DNA of 64,000 bases from assembly GCA_030440445.1 (NCBI GenBank), contig CP098528.1, positions 1 through 64,000 of the forward strand, given 5' to 3'. Positions 38,927 to 51,729 of this stretch are shown one piece after another (within the stretch, counting starts at the first letter, position 1; every line of letters starts with the position of its first letter). This DNA comes from Halomonas sp. KG2 (GTDB lineage Bacteria > Pseudomonadota > Gammaproteobacteria > Pseudomonadales > Halomonadaceae). The notes under the pieces are model-generated. The model was given only the letters and a program-made list of their open reading frames with translations, had not been told where the DNA came from and did not search any database. The translations under genes and the position numbers were made by a program.

Positions 38927-39382
38927 ATGGCTGATCGTGGGCAACGGCTAATACTCGCATTTGATTTTGGTACTCGGCGTATTGGCGTTGCGGTAGGCAA
39001 TGAGTTGCTTAATAGCGCACGCGAGCTAACGCCGCTAACCGCTCGAGACGGCATTCCTGACTGGAACGTTGTTACACGGTTAGTAGAGGAGTGGCAGCCT
39101 GACTTGTTTGTGGTTGGCCTGCCGCTGAATATGGATGGTACTGAGTCCGCAATGAGCACGCGGTCACGCAAGTTTGGTAATCGCCTGCACGGGCGCTATG
39201 GCAAGCCCTGTGAAATGGTGGACGAGCGTGGCTCTACTCGCGAAGCGAAGCAGATCGCTCATGCGGCAGGCCATCGTGGTAACTATCGAGAAGAGAGTGT
39301 CGATGGCATCGCTGCTGTGCTTATTCTAGAAGGTTGGTTTGCCCACCAAGAAGGACTTCCTGGTGGGCGGATCGCTCATTAA
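38927..39382 (+). CDS. ruvX: Holliday junction resolvase RuvX / pre-16S rRNA nuclease YqgF
   Basis: RNase H-fold protein involved in 5'-end maturation of 16S rRNA (YqgF). It has AFDFGTRRIGVAVG, DLFVVGLPLNMDGTE and VDERGSTREAKQIA. From ATG 38927 the product has 151 residues; a TTG at 38918 could add three. It is closely spaced after yqgE. Its 3' end carries an imperfect hairpin (about 39341-39368) facing pyrB. Confidence 0.93.
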   Translation: MADRGQRLILAFDFGTRRIGVAVGNELLNSARELTPLTARDGIPDWNVVTRLVEEWQPDLFVVGLPLNMDGTESAMSTRSRKFGNRLHGRYGKPCEMVDERGSTREAKQIAHAAGHRGNYREESVDGIAAVLILEGWFAHQEGLPGGRIAH

Positions 39383-39397
39383 ACCTGACGGAATGAC

Positions 39398-40423
39398 TTA
39401 ACGGTCTAGAGTGCCGGTTTGAGATGGCACAAACCAGCGCACGGGTCTCAGGTCTTTCTCAATCAGCTCATCTACCTTTAATAGCGTGGCAAAAATGGCC
39501 ATCCGCATGGGTATCCCGTTGTCAGTTTGGCGGAAAATCGCCAAACGCGGGTCACCGTTAAGATTCACGTTTAGGTCATTGGCGCCAGGGCGGCTATCTC
39601 GGGGGAGTGGGTGCATGACAATCGTACTTTGGCTGCAGCGCTGATCCAGAAAGTCGCGATTAACCATAAAGTCGTCGGAAAGCCCCTGAAAGCTCTCGTT
39701 CATTTCATCGGTAAAACGCTCTTTCTGGATGCGTGTGGTGTAAACCACGTCCAGATCTGAGAAGTCGCTGGCCAGTGAGTCACGTTGTTCGACGCGGTGC
39801 CCGCGCGACGTCACAAGGTCAATCAGCGCGGTCGGCATTTCCAGGCCCGGTGGCGATACCAGGGTAATGCGCAGCGGATCATAGAGAGACAGTAGCTTGA
39901 TCAGCGAATGCACGGTGCGGCCATATTTCAAATCACCGGTCAGCAGAATATGTGCGCCGCTGAGTGATTTACCTAAGCGCTGAAACTCTTTATCAATCGT
40001 ATAGAGATCAAGCAGTGCTTGGCTTGGGTGTTCACCTGGGCCATCCCCGCCGTTAATTACCGGCACATTGGTGGCAGCGGCGAACTCTGCTACCGATCCT
40101 TGATCTGGATGGCGCATAACAATCGCATCGCAATAGCCACTCATCACTCGACTAGTATCGTAAAGCGATTCACCCTTGGCCATAGAAGAGAAAGTAAAGC
40201 CGGTGGTATCACACACGCTTCCCCCCAGACGGCAAAACGCGGCATTAAAGCTCACGCGTGTGCGTGTACTCGCTTCAAAGAACAGATTACCAAGCACAGC
40301 ACCTTCCAGCACCCGAGTAACTTGGCGGCGACTGGCAATAGGTTCCATACGCGCTGCAACGCGTAGCAGGTGGTCAACGCTTTCGCGCTGTAATGAATCG
40401 ACAGTTAGTAGATGCTGGCTCAT
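39398..40423 (-). CDS. pyrB: Aspartate carbamoyltransferase catalytic chain
   Basis: Catalyses carbamoyl phosphate plus aspartate to carbamoyl aspartate in pyrimidine synthesis. The 341-residue product has the phosphate loop FEASTRTRVSFNAAF, HPDQGS, GDGPGEHPSQALLDL, LTGDLKYGRTVHSL and MHPLPR. It is longer than E. coli PyrB (311) and has neither pyrI nor a dihydroorotase-like pyrC' beside it. ATG 40423 has GAGG 7 bases upstream. It is divergent from the rrn operon. Confidence 0.95.
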   Translation of the reverse strand: MSQHLLTVDSLQRESVDHLLRVAARMEPIASRRQVTRVLEGAVLGNLFFEASTRTRVSFNAAFCRLGGSVCDTTGFTFSSMAKGESLYDTSRVMSGYCDAIVMRHPDQGSVAEFAAATNVPVINGGDGPGEHPSQALLDLYTIDKEFQRLGKSLSGAHILLTGDLKYGRTVHSLIKLLSLYDPLRITLVSPPGLEMPTALIDLVTSRGHRVEQRDSLASDFSDLDVVYTTRIQKERFTDEMNESFQGLSDDFMVNRDFLDQRCSQSTIVMHPLPRDSRPGANDLNVNLNGDPRLAIFRQTDNGIPMRMAIFATLLKVDELIEKDLRPVRWFVPSQTGTLDR

Positions 40424-40562
40424 CACGGACCTCAGAATGGGGGTGGGCGTTGGGGGCTATCAAGCTGGTATAAGTGTAACCGCCAATGGATTGCCGTCGA
40501 AGTGCTTTCCAACACCAAACGGTTTGGCTTAAAACTTTTTCGCACTTATCTATAAATAGCTC

Positions 40563-40591
40563 TTGCCAAGACGGCAGCGAATCCGTAAAGT
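40563..40591 (+). promoter_or_regulatory. Candidate upstream rrn promoter
   Basis: TTGCCA, a 17-bp spacer and TAAAGT followed by ACGC. The layout parallels the downstream promoter (AT hexamer then ACGCC discriminator). The -10 lies between two arms of an 8-bp inverted repeat CGGCAGCG/CGCTGCCG, which could modulate it. Confidence 0.42.
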
Positions 40592-40785
40592 ACGCATCCG
40601 CTGCCGGGGACGCACAGCGTTACCAGCGGTGATTGAAGGTGAAAACCTTCGGTTTGTCAGAGAGTTAGAAGAACTCAGCAGCAATACGCTGCGATGTCTT
40701 CCAACCCTTTTTGAAACGAGCCACGCCAGAAAGCATCGTTATCACGCTTTCTTCGCTCACTCGCTTCACTCACTCAAAACAGTGA

Positions 40786-40813
40786 TTGACAAACACCAGG
40801 AAATGCGTAGAAT
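40786..40813 (+). promoter_or_regulatory. Main rrn promoter
   Basis: Consensus TTGACA (40786-40791), a 16-bp spacer, TAGAAT (40808-40813), then a GC-rich ACGCC discriminator typical of stringently controlled rRNA promoters. The start would be near 40820, about 250 nt before mature 16S. Confidence 0.8.
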
Positions 40814-40886
40814 ACGCCTTCCTCGCTGAGGCAAGCCAGTTCATCGGTTAGCCAGTGACTTCTTCGGAAGTTCAGCAGCGAAAACA

Positions 40887-40897
40887 GCTCTTTAACA
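40887..40897 (+). promoter_or_regulatory. boxA antitermination element in the rrn leader
   Basis: GCTCTTTAACA, the boxA recognised by the NusB-NusE antitermination complex. The same sequence recurs before 23S at 42790-42800. Confidence 0.82.
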
Positions 40898-40900
40898 ATT

Positions 40901-40916
40901 TGATCAGGTAATTCAT
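40901..40916 (+). other. 5' arm of the 16S precursor processing stem
   Basis: TGATCAGGTAATTCAT is perfectly complementary to ATGAATTACCTGATCA at 42636-42651, giving a 16-bp duplex around 16S that RNase III would cut. Confidence 0.82.
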
Positions 40917-41066
40917 GTGGGCGCTTGCCGATGAGGGTGATAAATCACCAAACATCAAGGCAAGCGGTCATGAAAACGAAAGTTTGAATGAATTCGTTTG
41001 AACCTTGAGCCAAGTTTGATGCGCTTTTGTTACCTTCGGGTGACGAGTAAGCATCACAATGATTTT

Positions 41067-42601
<1,535 letters not shown>

Positions 42602-42919
42602 AACGATGCATCACTCCTCGCGGTAAGCGCTCACAATGAATTACCTGATCAGAATGCTGTTGATACGCAGTGATAAGCGTTTTCTTCATGTTGAAAGAAG
42701 AGAAAAGACCTTTTTTAAGATCTTATTTAAAAGACCTCTCTTTTCCTTTTAATGTGAAAAGCACTCGCTTATCACTGCGCATAGCAGTCGCTCTTTAACA
42801 ATGTATATCATGCTGACATAAACGTTTTAAAACGTTTATACGTAATTGTTTTGTGATACGTCTCAAGCGTATCCGGCAATCGTTATCATTGCGAGATACC
42901 AGACTCCTTCGGGTTATAG
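42602..42919 (+). other. 16S-23S spacer without tRNA genes
   Basis: 318 bp holding no tRNA-Ile or tRNA-Ala. It contains the 3' arm of the 16S stem (42636-42651), a separate perfect 14-bp stem CGCAGTGATAAGCG (42666-42679) with 42766-42779 enclosing an A/T-rich loop, boxA (42790-42800), and the 5' arm of the 23S stem ATATCATGCTGA (42805-42816), which pairs with 45904-45915. Confidence 0.85.
42790..42800 (+). promoter_or_regulatory. boxA in the 16S-23S spacer
   Basis: GCTCTTTAACA, identical to the leader boxA, placed about 120 nt before 23S. Confidence 0.82.
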
Positions 42920-45812
<2,893 letters not shown>

Positions 45813-45928
45813 ATAACACCCAAGGGGTCTGGTCGCAGTGATAACGAAAACCGGATACGCGCTTCCTGTCGGTGACAGGAGACGAGAGACGCCACAAAAC
45901 ACATCAGCATGATATGCATTACAAGTTA

Positions 45929-46047
45929 CGCCTGACGACCATAGCACGCGTGAACCACCTGATCCCATGCCGAACTCAGAAGTGAAACCGCTTAGCGCCG
46001 ATGGTAGTGTGGGGTCTCCCCATGCGAGAGTAGGTCATCGTCAGGCA
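45929..46047 (+). rRNA. rrf: 5S ribosomal RNA
   Basis: About 119 nt. The terminal helix GCCTGACGA/TCGTCAGGC closes the molecule. The core has ACCTGATCCCATGCCGAAC and GATGGTAGTGTGGGGTCTCC. It follows 23S by about 115 bp, which include the 23S 3' processing arm (45904-45915); no tRNA lies between or after. Confidence 0.96.
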
Positions 46048-46061
46048 CTTATTTAACAAAG

Positions 46062-46089
46062 AACCCAGCCAATCGGCTGGGTTTTTTGT
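46062..46089 (+). terminator. rrn operon terminator
   Basis: Perfect 9-bp stem AACCCAGCC (46062-46070) with GGCTGGGTT (46075-46083), loop AATC, then a run of Ts. A degraded copy lies at 46284-46309. Confidence 0.9.
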
Positions 46090-46138
46090 TTGCGCGGAAG
46101 AAAATCAATTAGGGACGTTCCCAAGTCACCGCACCGTC

Positions 46139-46229
46139 ATTCCCGAGTGGGCTTATCGGGAATCCACCTTGGCCTGCAGCAGCCGAAGCCCCAGTTCAAC
46201 ATGGATTCCCGCTAAGGGCCTGCGGGAAT
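46139..46229. repeat. REP-like inverted pair (BIME/MITE-like)
   Basis: Two hairpins, ATTCCCGA...TCGGGAAT (46139-46163) and ATTCCCGC...GCGGGAAT (46205-46229). The 28-bp units 46139-46166 and 46202-46229 are imperfect inverted repeats of each other, the layout of a bacterial interspersed mosaic or small miniature element. No transposase is nearby. Confidence 0.72.
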
Positions 46230-46259
46230 AACAAGGGCGGCGCGGAGGGATGGGGGGGC

Positions 46260-46312
46260 ATCGTCAGGCACTTATTTAACAAGAAACCCAGCTCATTGGC
46301 TGGTTTTTTGTT
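46260..46312 (+). repeat. Partial duplicate of the 5S 3' end plus terminator
   Basis: Starts CATCGTCAGGCACTTATTTA and continues through a degraded hairpin to TTTTTTGTTTGC, repeating 46036-46092 with a few changes. The hairpin stem has lost pairing (AAACCCAGCTCATTGGCTGG). It looks like the scar of a lost second 5S or of a duplication. Confidence 0.8.
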
Positions 46313-46674
46313 TGCACTATTGGTTATGAACTGTCTGAAAAATCCCCCCAGAGCTCCGGGCCTTGGAGAATTTTGTGTGTGTGAAAGAAAGTCACTTAGC
46401 AGGCAGCAAAAAAATTTACGAATTTATTCAATTATATAGTGAGTGATTGCGTAACAATCCTTCAAACTTCCCATCATCTCTTCAGTAGACCCAGTGGATC
46501 AAATACTTCACTATCAAGGTTCTAACAACAGTGTTTGTGCCAGGGGTTATGTCACTGAGTGTGTGTCAGAGGTAGCAGAGCGATATTGGTATTTTCTATC
46601 TGTTTCTCAGACTCTGGTGATAGGTGGCTTCGCTTAACAATTGAATAATACGCCATTGCTTGGGAGCAGGTGTT

Positions 46675-48210
46675 ATGTCGGATTGGACGTCTGGATACAT
46701 AGCGGATATTAATTATACTTATGGTTATTACACTGAACTGAATCCTTTGCGAATTGCGCTAGGATTTATCAACGCCGGTATTCGGCCGCCAAATGTTATT
46801 AATGCCTGTGAACTGGGGTTTGGTCAGGGTATTAGTACTAACATTCATGCGGCTGCTTCACAAATCAATTGGTACGGGACAGATTTTAATCCCCATCAAG
46901 CAGCCTTTGCGCAGGAGTTATCATCTATTAGCGGTGCTAATGCAAAGCTACACGATGATGCATTTGATGAATTTTGCCAGCGTGATGACCTACCTGAATT
47001 CGACTATATCGGCCTTCACGGCATATGGAGTTGGATTGCGGATGAAAACCGCGCAGTGATTGTCGATTTTATTCGCCGTAAGTTGAAGGTGGGAGGTGTG
47101 CTGTACATTAGTTACAACACACAACCAGGCTGGGCAGCCATGGTGCCTATGCGTGATCTATTAGCCGAGCACGCAGACCTTATGAGTGCTCAGGGGGCGG
47201 GCACCATTTCGAGAATTGAAGACGCGATCACGTTTGCCGAGCAGCTGGTGGCCGTGAACCCAGAGTACTGTAATGCTAACCCCCAGATTAAGAATCGCTT
47301 AGAGAAGATTAAACAAGATAATAAAAATTACATAGCTCATGAATACTTTAATCGTGATTGGGAGCCGATGGCATTTGCTAAAATGGCACGCTGGCTAGAG
47401 CCTGCCAAGATGGATTGGGCTTGCAGTGCGCGATATGCAGATGCCATTGAAAGTATTCAGTTAACCAATGAGCAACAGGCCCTAATTAATAACATCCCTA
47501 ACCCGCTATTTCGCCAGTCGGTGCGTGATTTTTGTGAGAACCGTCAGTTTCGTACCGATTACTGGGTAAAAGGGGCGCGCCGTTTAAGTGGGCTTGATAA
47601 AGATGAAATGCTAGATGGTCTTCGCGTGATTATGGGGGTGCCGCGTAAAGATGTGCAGCTAAAAATCGCAGGGCGACTGGGTAACTTTGATTTGCCTAGC
47701 AATATTTATACGCCGCTGCTAGATGCACTTTCATCCTATCAACCGATATTTGTATCCGAACTTTGGCAGGTTGCAAAAGAGCATGGAGTGGGGCGTTCTG
47801 CATTGAACAGTGCAATTGCCATACTGGCATCAAAGGGTATTATTTTGCCTGCCCAGTCCGACGATGATATTTCTAAGGTAGCGTCCAAGACTGGTCGACT
47901 AAATCGTTTTTTAATGAGCCAGTCAAGAAGCACGACTGAGTTGAGTTATCTCGCAAGCCCGGTGACAGGAGGTGGTGTCGCTGTCTCGCTCTTCCATCAG
48001 TTTTTCCTGCTTGCCACGTTAGAGGGCGGTGATGACGCTAAAACGTTAGCTACTTTTGCATGGCGTATTTTGGCGTCTCAAAACAAATGCCTGCTTAAAG
48101 AGGGCAAGCCAGTTTCGGATGAGAATGAGAATTTGGCTGAGCTTGAGCGTCAGGCTGGTGATTTTCTAGACAAGCGATTACCCCTCTACCGAGCGTTAAA
48201 AATTATCTGA
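46675..48210 (+). CDS. Class I SAM methyltransferase with methyltransferase regulatory domain
   Basis: 511-residue protein. The N-terminal Rossmann methyltransferase has YTYGYYTELNPLRIALGF, motif I ACELGFGQGISTN, GTDFNPHQAAFAQELS and YIGLHGIWSWI. This is the pattern of proteins carrying a methyltransferase regulatory domain (PF10119 type) in the middle, followed by a helical C-terminal half resembling a winged-helix module (ELWQVAKEHGVGRSALNSAI). Substrate unknown; some relatives methylate protein lysines. ATG 46675 is downstream of GGGAG. Composition near the start is AT-rich and the gene stands alone after rrn. Confidence 0.75.
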   Translation: MSDWTSGYIADINYTYGYYTELNPLRIALGFINAGIRPPNVINACELGFGQGISTNIHAAASQINWYGTDFNPHQAAFAQELSSISGANAKLHDDAFDEFCQRDDLPEFDYIGLHGIWSWIADENRAVIVDFIRRKLKVGGVLYISYNTQPGWAAMVPMRDLLAEHADLMSAQGAGTISRIEDAITFAEQLVAVNPEYCNANPQIKNRLEKIKQDNKNYIAHEYFNRDWEPMAFAKMARWLEPAKMDWACSARYADAIESIQLTNEQQALINNIPNPLFRQSVRDFCENRQFRTDYWVKGARRLSGLDKDEMLDGLRVIMGVPRKDVQLKIAGRLGNFDLPSNIYTPLLDALSSYQPIFVSELWQVAKEHGVGRSALNSAIAILASKGIILPAQSDDDISKVASKTGRLNRFLMSQSRSTTELSYLASPVTGGGVAVSLFHQFFLLATLEGGDDAKTLATFAWRILASQNKCLLKEGKPVSDENENLAELERQAGDFLDKRLPLYRALKII

Positions 48211-48338
48211 TCAGTAGGGTGTGTTACTGCCATATAACATGTGTGTAGCGACGGTTGTCGCTGCACGCATGTCTCGAGGTTGAAGACGGTTATCTTGCTT
48301 GGATTTATGTCAAAATGTTGCTCTCACGGAGGAACGCT

Positions 48339-49682
48339 ATGACACAGATGCAATGGGACCAATTATTATCCCCTCAACGTCTTCACGATAAACGCCCTGG
48401 CGGTGTGCGTGAAGCAACCCATGAAATCGGGCGAAGCCCTTTTCATAAAGATCATGATCGTATCGTTTTCTCGGGCTCCTTCCGCCGTTTGGGTCGGAAA
48501 ACGCAAGTGCATCCACTGACTGAAAATGATCATATCCATACACGCTTGACCCATTCACTGGAAGTCGGTTGCGTTGGTCGCTCGCTAGGCATGATTGTGG
48601 GCGAGTTACTAAGGGATCGTCTGCCTGGCTGGATAACACCCGCTGACTTAGGGGTGATCGTCCAGACAGCGTGCTTAGGACATGATATTGGCAACCCCCC
48701 ATTTGGTCATGCCGGTGAATATGCGATTCGTGATTGGTTTCGGCGAGCTCAAAAAAGTGGCTTGCTAGATGGTTTGTCTGATGCGGAGCGTGATGACTTA
48801 CTAACCTACGAAGGCAATGCCCAAGGCTTCCGTGTTATTACCCAAATTGAGTACAACCAGTTTAATGGTGGCATGCGGTTATCTGCCGCTACGTTAGGTA
48901 CTCTGCTTAAATACCCCTGGACGGTACGCTACAGCGGGCGTGCTGGAAAATTCGGTTGTTACCAGTCTGAACAGGCGCTGTTAAAAGAAGTGGCTGAGGC
49001 TGTCGGGCTTCTTCCTCAAGGAGATCAGCGTTGGTGTCGTCACCCGCTTGCCTGGCTTGTCGAAGCGGCTGATGATATCTGCTACGCCCTGCTTGATTTA
49101 GAAGATGGCTTAGAGATGGGGATTCTTCGCTATGAGGAAGTGGTCGAGATACTGCGTCAGATCGCGGGTGAATTCCCTCCAGAATACGCTGAGATGGAGA
49201 GGCGGAAAGTATCTCAACGGCGTCGAATTGCCTTACTGCGTGGCGCCGCTATGGAACGTGCGGTGAATGATGTGGGGGCGGTTTTTGTGCAACATGAGCA
49301 AGCGTTGCTCAGCGGAACGTTAGGCCAGGATTTATTGGAGCTATGTCACCCTAACCTGGGGTGGGGCGTTCAAGCGGCAAAGCAGTTAGCGCGTGAGCGC
49401 ATTTTTCAAAATGAGCGCAAAGCCAAACTTGAAATTGGTGCCTATACGACGCTGGGAATTTTATTGGAGGCATTTATTGGTGCTGCTAACGAACTGCACC
49501 ACACAGGGCATAGCTCATTCAAGCACCAGCGCGTGCTGGCGTTGATTGGTGAAAATACGCCATTGCCGTCCTGGACGCTCTACGATAGCTATCGGCGCAT
49601 GCTGGATTTTATTGGTGGAATGACCGATCACTATGCTGTCGACCTCGCGCAAGAAATGGGTGGGCGCTTGCGCGGTAATTAA
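48339..49682 (+). CDS. dgt: Deoxyguanosinetriphosphate triphosphohydrolase (dGTPase)
   Basis: HD-domain enzyme that hydrolyses dGTP or other dNTPs to the nucleoside and triphosphate. The 447-residue product has [20 protein letters not shown], the metal ligand sequences [11 protein letters not shown] and [17 protein letters not shown], and [18 protein letters not shown] 48339 has a strong GGAGGA ribosome site 5 bases upstream; the longer frame to 48255 lacks one. It is convergent with the NERD gene, only 4 bp apart. Confidence 0.93.
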   Translation: MTQMQWDQLLSPQRLHDKRPGGVREATHEIGRSPFHKDHDRIVFSGSFRRLGRKTQVHPLTENDHIHTRLTHSLEVGCVGRSLGMIVGELLRDRLPGWITPADLGVIVQTACLGHDIGNPPFGHAGEYAIRDWFRRAQKSGLLDGLSDAERDDLLTYEGNAQGFRVITQIEYNQFNGGMRLSAATLGTLLKYPWTVRYSGRAGKFGCYQSEQALLKEVAEAVGLLPQGDQRWCRHPLAWLVEAADDICYALLDLEDGLEMGILRYEEVVEILRQIAGEFPPEYAEMERRKVSQRRRIALLRGAAMERAVNDVGAVFVQHEQALLSGTLGQDLLELCHPNLGWGVQAAKQLARERIFQNERKAKLEIGAYTTLGILLEAFIGAANELHHTGHSSFKHQRVLALIGENTPLPSWTLYDSYRRMLDFIGGMTDHYAVDLAQEMGGRLRGN

Positions 49683-49686
49683 CCTT

Positions 49687-50595
49687 CTATACGGAGGGTT
49701 GACGCAGGTGTTTGAGCTCCATAAGGCGTGCACGCTCAATGAGTAGATGAATCACTTTATCGTGAATGGCATCGCTCATCTGGCCAGGGGTGAGCTCGGT
49801 TAGTTGACGAGATAGCTGCTCACCGCTAACGACTAATATATCGGGTGCAGCTTCGCTAGTATCAACGTCCCAACCCGGCAAAACCAATACACCTTGTACC
49901 GGCACAGGAACACCACAACGACGCTCAAGCCATTGCGTCAGCCAACTAACACCCTGACGTGTTTTATGCAGAGGGCGGCGTTCTTGCCAGTGAGGAAAAC
50001 GTAGCCGCTCACGCTCAACCGCTACGCTATTAAGCTCCTTACCATTGCTGCCAATCGCTAATGCTCTTGCACGTGTTTCTACCACGAAAACGCCATGTGG
50101 TGTGACAACGACATGGTCAATAGTAAAGCTATCGGTGGGGACGTCGTGAAACACATAATAAGGGTGGGCTTCTGGCCTCACCATGCGTTCAAGTTCTTGG
50201 CCAACGGCTAATTCACAAGCTAAACCGAGTTTCAGACGGCGAATGCGCTGATAATCGCGCACAAGTAGTAGTGAAAAAGCCAGCACTAACAGCGTGCTAA
50301 GTAAGCCATATAATGCCCACTCCACCCAGTCTTGCTTCTCCACAAACAGCATACGGCCCATGCCATACACCAGCGGGGCAAGGCTAATAATGGGACCGAG
50401 TGCACCGTTTAAAAACAGGCTAGAAAAAGCTTGATCAAGGCGATGCCGCAGAGCTTGGCCGGGTTCACGCAAGGGAGCATTAAAGGGAGACTGAACGCGT
50501 GCATCGTGAAGGCTACGCAGCGCCAAGACAATGCCACCCATGGCCGCCATGGGAAACAGGAAAATGAGTGGTAGCAGGTATTCTAACCAATTCAT
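49687..50595 (-). CDS. Membrane protein with NERD domain
   Basis: 302-residue protein with three predicted membrane helices: near residues 4-25 (YLLPLIFLFPMAAMGGIVLA), 60-78 (GALGPIISLAPLVYGMGRML) and 88-107 (ALYGLLSTLLVLAFSLLLV). A cytoplasmic NERD (nuclease-related) domain follows, with TIDHVVVTPHGVFVVETRA. The role of such proteins is unknown; DNA or RNA processing is only suggested by the fold. ATG 50595 starts the first helix. It lies downstream of the SUI1 gene on the same strand. Confidence 0.75.
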   Translation of the reverse strand: MNWLEYLLPLIFLFPMAAMGGIVLALRSLHDARVQSPFNAPLREPGQALRHRLDQAFSSLFLNGALGPIISLAPLVYGMGRMLFVEKQDWVEWALYGLLSTLLVLAFSLLLVRDYQRIRRLKLGLACELAVGQELERMVRPEAHPYYVFHDVPTDSFTIDHVVVTPHGVFVVETRARALAIGSNGKELNSVAVERERLRFPHWQERRPLHKTRQGVSWLTQWLERRCGVPVPVQGVLVLPGWDVDTSEAAPDILVVSGEQLSRQLTELTPGQMSDAIHDKVIHLLIERARLMELKHLRQPSV

Positions 50596-50653
50596 TGCAG
50601 TGCCTTGCCCTTTAGTGCTTTGCCTCAAGACAGAGCGCTATCACAGAGGTGTG

Positions 50654-51028
50654 TCAACCACCTGCTAATTTAACTTGGTAGCCTAACGATGTTAATGCTT
50701 GCTGTAGCGTTTCCCGATGATCGCCCTGAATTTCGATAATGCCATCCTTTACAGCACCACCAGTGCCACAGCGTTTCTTCAATGTCTTAGCAAGCGTTTT
50801 CAACTCCGCACTGGAAAGCGGTATACCACTAATGGTGGTGACTCCTTTTCCCTTGCGTCCACTGGTTTCGCGTCGGATTCGCACAATGCCGTCTAAATCA
50901 GCAATGCGCGCTTGCTCGCTGGTATCTGCGCAGCGGCATTGGTCGATAGACTCGCGGCAGCTTGGGCAAGTCTTGCCTTGCTCTGTTGAATACACAAGGC
51001 CGCCGAGCTGGTCACGTAATGAAGCCAT
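50654..51028 (-). CDS. yciH: SUI1/eIF1-like translation factor YciH
   Basis: 124-residue protein with an N-terminal Cys cluster (CPSCRESIDQCRC) and the SUI1 domain (IVRIRRETSGRKGKGVTTISG, then LKKRCGTGGAVKDGIIEIQG). It is the bacterial counterpart of eIF1 and may influence start-codon fidelity. ATG 51028 starts the conserved part. It begins 2 bp after the HAD gene ends, so the two are one operon. Confidence 0.9.
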   Translation of the reverse strand: MASLRDQLGGLVYSTEQGKTCPSCRESIDQCRCADTSEQARIADLDGIVRIRRETSGRKGKGVTTISGIPLSSAELKTLAKTLKKRCGTGGAVKDGIIEIQGDHRETLQQALTSLGYQVKLAGG

Positions 51029-51030
51029 AC

Positions 51031-51729
51031 TTATTTCTCTATTGAATGTTGAGGCACTGGCATCTGCCACTTTTCATGAGTAAGGCGCTCAACGACTGCA
51101 GGTAGCTGATACATGTTGCTGATCATAATAGCGCCTTCAGGCGTAGTTTCAGCGTCTGGGTAGCGATTCAAGTGAATGACAGTCATACCCGCTTGTAGAG
51201 CTGCCCTTACGCCAACGAGTGCGTCATCGATGGCAATACAATCACTTGCTGAAAAACCCATGATACTAGCTGCATGAAGGTGAAGACAGGGCTCTGGTTT
51301 CCAGCAGTTAGCGGTATAACCGCTGAACAAACGCTTCCCAAAGTAGCTGGCGAGGCCGGTTGCTTGTAAAGCAGTATGAATTTTGCTTTCTGGGCCATTA
51401 GATACAACCGCACTCGGGTAATTACTCAGTACTTCAAGGGATTCATGGACGCCAGGAATTGCCTTTAGCTCGCTTGATAAACGATTAGCTAAGTTGGTCC
51501 GCATCGCCTGCTCCATGCTAGCTAATTGAGCTTCATCGACACTACCGTAACGCTGCTGTAACTCTGCCACAATTCGTCGAAAACGGGCACCTCGAAACTC
51601 TCCGAGATAATCGGTGGATTTAAAGGGTAAGCCTACCGAATTTAGACCGATAGCCATTTCTTCAGCTAGAAGTGGCTCGCTATCGACGAGGGTGCCATCA
51701 CAGTCAAACAGCAAAAGTGGAAGCGGCAT
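51031..51729 (-). CDS. HAD-superfamily phosphatase (YieH/Gph-like)
   Basis: Haloacid dehalogenase hydrolase subfamily IA, 232 residues. It has the nucleophile motif LLFDCDGTLVDSEPLLAEEM, the Ser motif VVSNGPESKI, the lysine region ANCWKPEPCLH and the acidic motif CIAIDDALVG. Substrate cannot be named; sugar phosphates are usual. ATG 51729 is spaced correctly from AAGGA, while ATG 51735 touches it. It is transcribed with yciH. Confidence 0.85.
   Translation of the reverse strand: MPLPLLLFDCDGTLVDSEPLLAEEMAIGLNSVGLPFKSTDYLGEFRGARFRRIVAELQQRYGSVDEAQLASMEQAMRTNLANRLSSELKAIPGVHESLEVLSNYPSAVVSNGPESKIHTALQATGLASYFGKRLFSGYTANCWKPEPCLHLHAASIMGFSASDCIAIDDALVGVRAALQAGMTVIHLNRYPDAETTPEGAIMISNMYQLPAVVERLTHEKWQMPVPQHSIEK

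Larger units (their letters stand above)
40424..41066 (+). other. rRNA operon promoter and leader region
   Basis: 643 bp without a convincing gene. It holds the pyrB upstream region, two candidate promoters for 16S-23S-5S (40563-40591 and 40786-40813), a boxA (40887-40897), and a 16-bp sequence (40901-40916) that pairs with the spacer after 16S. A short reading frame at 40563-40829 has no family features and overlaps both promoters. Confidence 0.75.
46048..46674. other. Gene-free stretch between the rrn operon and the methyltransferase gene
   Basis: About 630 bp with no credible ORF. In order: the rrn terminator, a palindrome GGGACGTTCCC near 46110, a REP-like inverted pair (46139-46229), a second copy of the 5S tail and terminator (46260-46312), and an AT-rich stretch (46380-46660) that should contain the promoter of the downstream gene. 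Confidence 0.75.

Noticed and set aside
39341-39368. Hairpin GCCCACCA...TGGTGGGC at the ruvX end as a terminator
   Set aside because: Inside the coding end, with an internal mismatch and no T-run in either direction; not enough to call a terminator.
42602-42919. tRNA-Ile or tRNA-Ala in the 16S-23S spacer
   Set aside because: No cloverleaf, no GTTCGA-type T loop and no CCA end; the hairpins present are long processing stems.
46260-46312. Second 5S rRNA gene
   Set aside because: Only the last dozen or so bases of 5S and the terminator are repeated; the 5S core is absent.
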